A stretch of 25,348 bases of DNA from CAYUPI01 sp964446585 (GTDB lineage: Bacteria; Verrucomicrobiota; Verrucomicrobiia; Limisphaerales; UBA8199). Position 1 is the stretch's first letter. Every line of letters begins with the position of its first letter. The notes under the pieces are model-generated. The model made no database searches. It saw nothing but the letters and a program-made list of their open reading frames with translations, and was not told where the DNA came from. The translations under genes were made by a program, and so were the position numbers. The stretch is taken from the NCBI GenBank assembly GCA_964446585.1, contig CAYUPI010000074.1, positions 1 to 25,348 of the forward strand. The letters are read 5' to 3'. Below, in pieces: positions 22,001 to 25,348 of this stretch.

Positions 22001-24458
22001 GACAGCAGGTATCGTGCGCCGTGCTGTGGCTCACAAGATATGCCGCGGCGGCGGTGGTTGACGGGAAGCAAAGCGTCGTCGGCGGGCACTGCACCACCAG
22101 GCTCGGCGGGTTCGTATCAACAATCGTGATGACTTGGACGCAATTGCTGATCGCGCCCCAAGGATCGGTCGCCGTCCAGGTGCGGATAATGTAATTGGAG
22201 CAGGTGGTGCCGCCAGGGACGTCGTAGTTGGACACCGTGACCGAGCTGCACGCGCCGGCGGTGGTCGGATAGCCCGCGCCCGCGGCGGTCGGGCTGGTAT
22301 CGTTGTTCGGGCCGCACGCGTAGGTCTTGTCCGTCGGACACTGGATGGCCGCGCAGTTCAGCGGCACCAGGTTGACCGGGATCGGGCCCGAGGCCGCGTG
22401 CCAGCTTTGGCCGCCGTCCACGCTCAGTTCGGTGAAGACATCGAAGAAGCTGGCGATTTGATAATGGCCCGTTGGCTGGAGCGTCGGCGATTCACGCACC
22501 CGGCCCAAGGACTGCAATGTGGGGCTTTCGCGGATCATGATGCCGCCACCGCTCAGGTCCAGTTGCAGCATCTCGGTGTCGTAATCCTGGGTGTTGCCAT
22601 TCTTGGTAGTCGGGGTCAATGTCACCGTCGTCGGGCCGCTCACGGTGAAAACGTCGAAGTGGTTGCCGCCATCGCTCGAGACCAGGATCCGCCCGCCGGA
22701 GTTGAACTGATTCGTTTGATAGCCGGTTGTCGGCGGCGGATTCGGGCCCGGCGTCCAGCCGCCGTGGCAGACATTCTTGATCACATAGACCTGGCTGGGG
22801 CTTACTTGATAGCTCGTCAGCGCGGTTATATCGGGGCTGACAAACCGGCCCGGAGGCGGACAATTCGGCGTCGGCGAATCAATCGGCGTCGGGTAATCCC
22901 TCAGCACGGTGACCGTGAACTCGCAGACCGCGCTCTGGCCGCAAGCATCCTGCGCCGTGCACGTCACAACCGTCGTCCCATAAGCAAAGGTCGAGCCGGA
23001 CGGCGGCACGCACTGCACCGTGACCGGCGTGCACGGGCTGCTCACCACCGGATCGGGATAAGTCACTACCGTGCTGCCGCTGCTGGTGACATCCACGTTC
23101 TTGGGACAGATAAGCTGCACGCCGTTCCCGGTCAGCATCCGGATCGTGCCGGTCGTCGAGCCGCTCATGCCGCCGAACGGACCGCCTGAATGGCCGACAA
23201 AGTCAATCCGATAAGTGATGTCGAAGAAGCTATCGACGGTCCACGTGGCTCCTGGTCCAGGCGTATCCGTTGTCTTGAGAGTTGTATGCCCCGGGCTGGG
23301 CAGACCAAAATCGTTGCCCGCCGTGATCCGCAGCAAGTCAAAGTCCGGATCGCCTGGCGGGAGTTGCCCCTGCAACCGGAACATCTCCGTATCAAAGCTC
23401 TGGACAGGATCGCCCGGCGTGCGCGGCCCAATCGCCGTCTGGAAGCTGACCGGCATGGTCTTCATCGAGTCATACCCATTTAACAGCCCGGTCCCGCGCA
23501 AGTGCAGATCCAGCGTCGAATCGGCGCATTCCTGTTCGCCACCCAGATCGCCGCCTGTGTTGGTGCAGCCCGGAATAACGAACGAGCAAACCGCTGGGTT
23601 TTGGCCCGGAACTCCCGGCCGATTACCGCACAGAAAATCATGGTGCAGCGGCTGCGCCAGGATCGTCGTGCCGGCCGGCAGGCCGTTAATCAGCATGTGG
23701 ACCTGGTCCGGGCTCAGATACGGACAACCCGCCGGCGGCAGGTTCACCGTCCCGTTGTTGTTATCGAGCTGCGTGCACGGATCCGCCTTCTGCACCGTCA
23801 CCGGGAAGGTACAGCAGTCGAAGTTGCCGCAATTGTCCGTTGCGCAGCAGCTCACCACTGTCGTGCCAATCGGGAACGTGCTCCCACTCACCGGAGTGCA
23901 CGTCACCACCGGGTTGGCCGGGCCGCAACCGTCAGTCGCCGTCGGCGGCGTGTAAGTCACCGCCCTGCCGGCAGCGTTCGTCGTCGTGGTCACGATTGGC
24001 GCCGGGCACGGCGTGAGCACAGGCTTGGTGGTGTCCTCCGTCCACGTGTAGATCACGTCGCAGGAAGCGGTGGGAGGGGTGCAGCCGGGGGTGTTGTCCG
24101 TCGCGGTGATGGTGAAAGAATTGCTGTAATTGCAACCCGAGATCACGAGGCCGTTGTCCACGCAGGTGACTGTCGGGCTGGTGGCGCAACTCATGGTGAC
24201 CGTGGCCTGCGCCTGGGCATCGTTGCAGACCGGCCGCGTCGGATTGCAGGGGAGATTAATGGGCGACGGGCAAGTAATCGACACTCCCGCCCACGCGCTT
24301 CCCCCAAAGGCCAACAGCGTCACCAGGGCAACGGCGGCGAGAGTAACGGAGCGCGACCTGGCTGCCGAGCGTGGCCGCGGCGCGGCGCCGTCGGGCCGCC
24401 GGCGGAAATTGGATGTGTCGGAGTTGAGACTAGCGCGGACACAGTGGGTGGTTTTCAT
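13005..24458 (-). CDS. giant cysteine-rich secreted HYR-repeat protein with inserted beta-propeller
   Basis: 3817 residues in one unbroken frame. An Arg-rich n-region and a hydrophobic segment (SVTLAAVALVTLLAFGGSAWA) give an export signal cut near residue 57. Approximate layout: HYR-like domains to 225; module A copy 1 (226-451); a related 'SFFDVFTELSVDGGQ' module (about 520-710); more HYR; module A copy 2 (953-1173); HYR; a beta-helix/autotransporter-like stretch (1245-1585); about ten HYR-like repeats; a six-bladed propeller (2417-2697); about ten more repeats; and a C-terminal WYLEQATSLTSPITW...FFRL module (from 3740). The HYR-like unit is about 85-95 residues: TTPPVFTKCP, LGCNPxxIPDC, a DNCG or related turn, then TYTATDxCGN. 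Dense cysteines imply disulfides outside the cytoplasm. Probably a cell-surface or secreted adhesin; function not known. Confidence 0.9.
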   Translation of the reverse strand: MKTTHCVRASLNSDTSNFRRRPDGAAPRPRSAARSRSVTLAAVALVTLLAFGGSAWAGVSITCPSPINLPCNPTRPVCNDAQAQATVTMSCATSPTVTCVDNGLVISGCNYSNSFTITATDNTPGCTPPTASCDVIYTWTEDTTKPVLTPCPAPIVTTTTNAAGRAVTYTPPTATDGCGPANPVVTCTPVSGSTFPIGTTVVSCCATDNCGNFDCCTFPVTVQKADPCTQLDNNNGTVNLPPAGCPYLSPDQVHMLINGLPAGTTILAQPLHHDFLCGNRPGVPGQNPAVCSFVIPGCTNTGGDLGGEQECADSTLDLHLRGTGLLNGYDSMKTMPVSFQTAIGPRTPGDPVQSFDTEMFRLQGQLPPGDPDFDLLRITAGNDFGLPSPGHTTLKTTDTPGPGATWTVDSFFDITYRIDFVGHSGGPFGGMSGSTTGTIRMLTGNGVQLICPKNVDVTSSGSTVVTYPDPVVSSPCTPVTVQCVPPSGSTFAYGTTVVTCTAQDACGQSAVCEFTVTVLRDYPTPIDSPTPNCPPPGRFVSPDITALTSYQVSPSQVYVIKNVCHGGWTPGPNPPPTTGYQTNQFNSGGRILVSSDGGNHFDVFTVSGPTTVTLTPTTKNGNTQDYDTEMLQLDLSGGGIMIRESPTLQSLGRVRESPTLQPTGHYQIASFFDVFTELSVDGGQSWHAASGPIPVNLVPLNCAAIQCPTDKTYACGPNNDTSPTAAGAGYPTTAGACSSVTVSNYDVPGGTTCSNYIIRTWTATDPWGAISNCVQVITIVDTNPPSLVVQCPPTTLCFPSTTAAAAYLVSHSTAHDTCCPDPIQVTAAPAQGLGTACDPVMRVTATDCCGNSTNKDCTVHVDGTPPTLTSSPGQANGCPNDIVVNHSPSSGSVVIYTPPTGSDNCGPNPTPVTCNPPPNSNFLPGITTVSCCATDACGNFSCCTFKVTVNKDTGDPCLVVDNGTGTVNLPPAGCPYLSPDQVHMIINGLPPGTTIHLSAIHSNFICKGTANCPGDPCASGPCDPNLGGTENFNSTLLLHLEGTGALQGFSRNLTVQTACKTHVGPRHPGDPVQSFDTEMLSILGQLPPGDPDFDLLRITAGNNNGLPSPGHTTLTVKQGTPGPGAQWAVDSFFDITYRIDFIGHPGGHLGGMSGSTTGTIRMIAGNGLQIKCPKDIVDGTTLSSKVINYPTPIAAGNCPPITVTCNPPSGSSFTAGTTTPVSCTAQDACGQTANCQFNVTVKAVTDPAPLIAATTDGGTLTLDPGDYGCIHLLNRIIHIVGGPGVKIYGCSPALDVDGSVVSVSGMAYSVTGNDPTVLVRNGGALTMRTSSVDESTGAGQVCLLATDTSTVDLGVEGDPGGNTFNINGSGSLISNATANAISAVGNTWQQDGSALPDNFAIEDNIRHTLDDATLGLVSWVSSNVYPTTVSGSIQRGIDAVATNGTVNIQGGVYTESVNGGAPPAPPKAITLKPGASPAQVTINGDLALSSGDTLVMDINGTTPGTDYDQLKVLGTVNLGSATLSLIDGPNVQGCGTYTIIDNDMADPVTGTFFGQPEGSTLNGGSHTYRITYVGGTGNDVVLLADTTPPTVSTCPTAPIELGCNPNPTPTCANAITNVSFMDNCPCTLVTNCTDNGLVTDNCRRTNSFTVTATDCQGNTSAPCVVTYSWTVATAPVFLPGSGCGSTTPLGCNPASIPTCATATAPSATNECGAVTVTCDDGTDSVTGCNHSRTLTFSATACGFTTTCTRTYTWSVVTAPVFAAGSGCGSTTSSNCNPTSIPTCGTAILPTASDECGAVTVTCSQAADVVTGCNNSRTLTFTATNACSGLSSTCTRTYTWTVDNTGPVFTNCPSVPINLGCNVPTPNCTTVATLGITVGDGCSGTLTATCKTNLPIVTNICQRTLSFTLTAVDSCNNTSTCQVVYNWTIDTNRPTYTAFPAGGYIGCNLIAPTNDNDVRALVQVSDNCSVASTNISHMDTVSGCTNIRTFTVIASDQCNNSTNKTAVYTWVTDTTPPYFTKCPNNLFLSCNPTTIPDCTEAQNPNIVAATDNCGTPVISCQVSNYATPDSCFHDRTLTFTATDFCGNVSTNCVQHIFWTQDTTPPTFGTFPSDVNAGCNPLYSSLPNCNLNSANVQAQDICSFPTITCNQPADVTNGCARTRTITYTATDQCGNSVQQSQTVRWTNQVAPVFVPAPFSTVPQPYSQACGATNDLGCNPTVDFLAQFDCNPSIHATNTCDVPAVTCTKQQTTNCALNMVIVTRILTYKAVSACATSVCSQTYFWRQTSPPHLVTPPNPGTVNLGCNPSQATINSYVCNPGSVVFTNDCDPNPPVVTCTSNQIVNGCVYTNMFTYTVTNVCGQSASTKQVVYWLQDNTPPTMNNCPTPTFVDLGCNPASVPECDGTVTATSSCGSTPARSDLLVASRNNNQVMRYNGVTGAFVNLAAQSGAAGGGLNSPAGLAIDTALNLWVSSSGNNSIKRYDWTTGTFLNTIVTIGSGGLSTPAGLLLRNSVTNMYVSSAGSSSVKTYAAIGGAYQADFVGATSGGLGTPAGLVFGPSGDLYVADAFNNSVKRYNGTTGAYISNFVASGSGGLSQPAGLAFGPDGHLYVASSGDNSVKRYEGTTGASLGNFVNSGDNGLGAPSGLVFGPDNNLYVASAADSTVKRYNSSTGAFIDNFVTAGSGGLNGPSYLTFTPALQFIEQVAVVCTQTNVVDSQVACIHYRTNAYTAIDVCGQSNYCQQVFTWKSNYLALVGCPAATTNLGCNPVHLPVCGDYSVTAVGNCSPAAVTCARSPTATIGCLRQRTFVWTATDLCGVSITCTQVATWTVDTTAPQFTKTPTNLVDLGCNPTATMLASNACDLTTNNVIVTDNCTLTNFSCLTSTGVVGCVTWRTNTYTAMDECGNTAIFTQLVTWRTDIVAPVITCPPATNAFCGQADPTFTGVPTATDNCGAGNVTFTYTDTSLAVGCPTNHILTRHWTGTDLCGNSMSCDQTITVLENGNTGPIFTNCPSDLHLGCNPPAIPDCDTNIGAHADCGLTLTCSRSDQTNGCLYTRTITYTAQDSCHNFSLCTYRIDWTVDTNPPVFTKCPASIDLGCNPAPNTIPDCDTNSSNVAAVNNDTCGANPPTITCSKLDIINSCGTTRKLTYTATDECGNKTFCVQFISWKTDTTPPVLSGFPAMALVHLGCNPSSIPTTNSYNVTAVDGCSNPTLTKSQTDTVSQNGCNYIRVLSWTATDFCGNSTNRSQTIDWTVDITPPVVTVPTTGLDLGCVGNPPDDNTVAVSITDGCGGTVMTNISHVDATSGCTNTRTFTVIGTDGCGNKATNTATYTWKIDTTPPGITCPPDFVTTCGQIAPSTTGTPTSQEGCSGATFSYTDSSVAGVCPTNTVITRHWTATDGCNNSSDCFQTIWVTDPNGPAFTNCPANINLGCNPQTIPGCSLTVGVSLECNATVTCVSSADIVSNCQRYRTNTYTAVDGCGQSSTCVQVVTWTVDVTPPTLTNCPAPTKDLGCNPSNSSIPKTNTYAVGGTDGCGGAVTVYKSQVDQVTGCNHQRTITYYGVDSCNNTSAPCSQVVTWTVDSTSPVFTKCPASIDLGCNPLTIPDCNLDVTNVAASDNCGVTNIDCHHVDQANGCFHTRTIVYTAHDVCDNTRSCIQAISWRVDLPPVITNCPANVDLGTNPQTITGCDQNVGASDDCGANATVQCVSSTPVTNGCNVAQTNTYTATGGCNLSSTCTQVVTWKIADAPPTLTVTLSGNNVVICWPVTCATWYLEQATSLTSPITWTRVLTAPVVSGGQNCVTLPYSGIAFFRLCAGPSCP
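16370..17210 (-). other. six-bladed propeller insert within the giant protein
   Basis: Residues about 2417-2697 of the giant. Six repeats share a GGLxxPxGLxFG...DLYVAS...NSVKRYNGTTGAF pattern. At the DNA level the element encoding 'KRY' recurs at 138, 138, 138, 141 and 144 nt intervals. The pattern is NHL/SMP-30-like, known to form beta-propellers. It lacks the cysteines that fill the flanking repeats. It interrupts an HYR-like repeat: the host repeat begins DLGCNPASVPECDGTVTATSSCG before it and resumes VVCTQTNVVDSQVACIHYRTNAYTAIDVCG after it. Confidence 0.75.
20940..21602 (-). repeat. module A, copy 2, in the giant gene
   Basis: Encodes about residues 953-1173, from PCLVVDNGTGTVNLPPAG to TIRMIAGNGLQIKCP. 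It is a clear duplicate of the copy at 23105-23784: the DPDFDLLRITAGN, DSFFDITYRIDF and GGMSGSTTGTIRM blocks are identical or nearly so. The nucleotide differences I compared are largely synonymous. Confidence 0.8.
23105..23784 (-). repeat. module A, copy 1, in the giant gene
   Basis: Encodes about residues 226-451 (DPCTQLDNNNGTVNLPPAG to TIRMLTGNGVQLICP). The motif DPVQSFDTEM(F/L) and the block VDSFFDITYRIDF link it to copy 2 and, more distantly, to the segment at about 22350-22900 (DYDTEMLQLDL, ASFFDVFTELSVDGG). I do not recognise a named domain. Confidence 0.75.
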
Positions 24459-24519
24459 AGCATCAAGTGGCTGTTGGGAGTGGGATGATGTTTTTTCGGG
24501 TTAAATTCGCGACGGATTA

Positions 24520-24560
24520 GTTCAAAATCCAAATTTCAAAATCCAAAATCTAAAATTTAG
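24520..24560. repeat. AAAATCCA-type short repeats
   Basis: An A/T-rich run of near-8-nt units of the type CAAAATCC / CAAATTTC just upstream of the giant gene. It is followed at 24572 by the first heptamer array. Confidence 0.55.
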
Positions 24561-24571
24561 GTGGGTTGGGA

Positions 24572-24613
24572 GTTTATAGTTCAGCGTTCAGCGTTCAATG
24601 TTCAATGTTCGGG
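24572..24613. repeat. heptamer array 1 (GTTCANN)
   Basis: Six consecutive 7-mers from GTTTATA to GTTCGGG, including GTTCAGC twice and GTTCAAT twice in direct tandem. The phase is exact over 42 nt. Confidence 0.8.
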
Positions 24614-24627
24614 GATGAGAGCGCAAA

Positions 24628-24676
24628 ACTGATTACTCATTACTGATCACTGGTAACTGATGACCGATTACTGGAG
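24628..24676. repeat. heptamer array 2 (ACTGATT)
   Basis: Seven consecutive 7-mers with consensus ACTGATT, for example ACTGATT at 24628, ACTCATT at 24635, ACTGATC at 24642 and ACCGATT at 24663. No two units are identical, but the 7-nt register is kept over 49 nt. It begins 14 nt after heptamer array 1. Confidence 0.8.
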
Positions 24677-24864
24677 GCGCGGTCTCGAGTGTCCCGCCTT
24701 CGCATGGAGGCTTCGGAGAGGCAAGCAGGTGTCGAGTGATTCACAGGATCGGGCCAACGGAAAAAATTCACGGGGGAATCTTTCTGATTGCAATCGCGTT
24801 CTGCTGCGCTCATACGGCCTGACTTCTAAGTACCCGGTACCCGAAAGAAGGGTTTGCCCGCGAC

Positions 24865-24896
24865 ACCCCGGCGTAAAACAATGGCCCCGCCGGGGT
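24865..24896 (+). terminator. terminator-like hairpin
   Basis: ACCCCGGCG and CGCCGGGGT form a perfect 9-bp stem with a 14-nt loop, followed on the plus strand by AGTTTCTTTCT. No plus-strand gene ends nearby, so it is either orphaned or serves a gene beyond the window in the other orientation. Confidence 0.5.
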
Positions 24897-24986
24897 AGTT
24901 TCTTTCTAAGTTTCGCTGAGTTTGACCAGATTTGAGAGAGTTGTCAACTAAAAAGAATGGAAAAGTTTTGGTAATCGATGGAGGGG

Positions 24987-25041
24987 GTAGCCGCCGACCC
25001 GTCCTCCGTAGCAGAACTGCGGAGGGTGGACGTGAGTCGGC
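24987..25041. repeat. REP-like palindrome led by GTAG
   Basis: GTAG at 24987-24990 precedes an interrupted palindrome: GCCGAC (24993-24998) pairs with GTCGGC (25036-25041), GTCC (25001-25004) with GGAC, and CTCCGTAG with CTGCGGAG around a 5-nt loop. Unpaired bases form internal loops. The GTAG tetranucleotide before a hairpin is the classic REP arrangement. ATTTTT shortly after could also allow termination. Confidence 0.6.
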
Positions 25042-25134
25042 GCATTTTTGGCGAATCCAGGAACACGCCGGCGCGGGCAAAGGCATTCAACAGAAGGTAA
25101 CAAAAGAAGCGAAGGAAGAAACCGCAGGGAACCG

Positions 25135-25337
25135 GAAAAGAATTTTCTCACACGAATCGCACGAGTTGCCACGAATTACAGTTGTTCGCGGATCACACGG
25201 ATATGAAATATGAAGCATCCGTGAAAAGATTGATCACCGCGGAATACGCCAAATACGCGGAAGCAGGCAGCACAGAAAACACCAGAAAGGAACTTGAACA
25301 GGAGTTGTTCTCTGTGTTGAAAAGTGTTTTTTCATAA
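25135..25337. repeat. short-period repeat region at the right edge
   Basis: CACGAAT/CACGAGT units recur around 25150-25180, AATACGCC/AATACGCG around 25242-25260, and CACAGAAAACACCAG near 25270 loosely faces TTCTCTGTGTTG near 25310. A 44-codon open frame (25203-25337) lies across it, but its composition follows the repeats. Confidence 0.45.
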
Positions 25338-25348
25338 AAGTTATTCAC

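Larger units (their letters stand above)
24459..25348. other. gene-poor region to the right of the giant gene
   Basis: These 890 bases contain no supported gene. They hold AAAATCCA-type repeats, two heptamer arrays, a terminator-like hairpin, a GTAG-led palindrome and a further short-period region, listed separately. The stretch 24680-24860 shows nothing I can name. No convincing promoter for the giant gene could be picked out before its ATG at 24458. Confidence 0.6.

Noticed and set aside
13005..24458. CRISPR-like regularity on the plus strand of the giant gene (recurring GGATTGCANCCCAG)
   Set aside because: The recurrence is about 250-300 nt apart and in frame; it is the codon sequence of the LGCNP protein repeat, not a CRISPR array.
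25203..25337. 44-codon open frame starting MKYEASVKRL
   Set aside because: It lies in a short-period repeat region and its residues mirror the repeat units; I see no family or ribosome binding site.
1..25348. tRNA, rRNA, integrase or transposase genes
   Set aside because: Looked for in both strands by eye; nothing with tRNA cloverleaf features, rRNA sequence or transposase motifs was found.

Overview
The window looks like a chromosomal segment of a Verrucomicrobiota bacterium, probably near Limisphaerales/Pedosphaeraceae. That placement is an inference from gene style: an 'A-FTLIELLVVIAIIAIL' pilin-like protein with an H-X9-DG tail, a Tat-exported DUF1501 protein, secreted proteins ending in an 'FYR/FFRL' module, and almost no Shine-Dalgarno sequences. 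No rRNA or other marker in the window confirms it.

Left part (1-3426, + strand): the last codons of gltB followed by gltD (NADPH-dependent glutamate synthase), a small four-cysteine protein, and mnmA (tRNA 2-thiouridylase). mnmA has a promoter so close to its ATG that the mRNA should be leaderless.

Middle part (3446-7882, + strand): a ribosomal protein operon rplB-rpsS-rplV-rpsC-rplP-rpmC-rpsQ-rplN-rplX behind a good sigma70-type promoter and a structured leader of about 120 nt. The usual S10-operon beginning (rpsJ-rplC-rplD-rplW) and the spc continuation (rplE onward) are absent. The cluster ends at a REPIN-like inverted pair of REP hairpins (7931-8029).

Right part (8073-24458, all - strand): four export-associated genes. 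They are a DUF1501 protein, a prepilin-like protein, a 672-aa secreted beta-helix-like protein, and an 11.5-kb gene for a 3817-aa cysteine-rich secreted giant. The giant contains about twenty HYR-like repeats marked by 'LGCNP', two copies of a 225-residue module, a beta-helix/autotransporter-like stretch, and a six-bladed beta-propeller inserted inside one HYR-like repeat. Intrinsic terminators follow the giant and the 672-aa gene.

Intergenic space is the strangest aspect. At least seven spacers carry degenerate tandem arrays with a 7- or 8-nt period, different in sequence at each locus. Several are arranged as inverted array pairs and several run almost into the start codon of an essential ribosomal gene. 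With two kinds of REP-like palindromes they make up much of the non-coding DNA. The last 890 bases (24459-25348) hold only such elements and a terminator-like hairpin; I see no convincing gene there.
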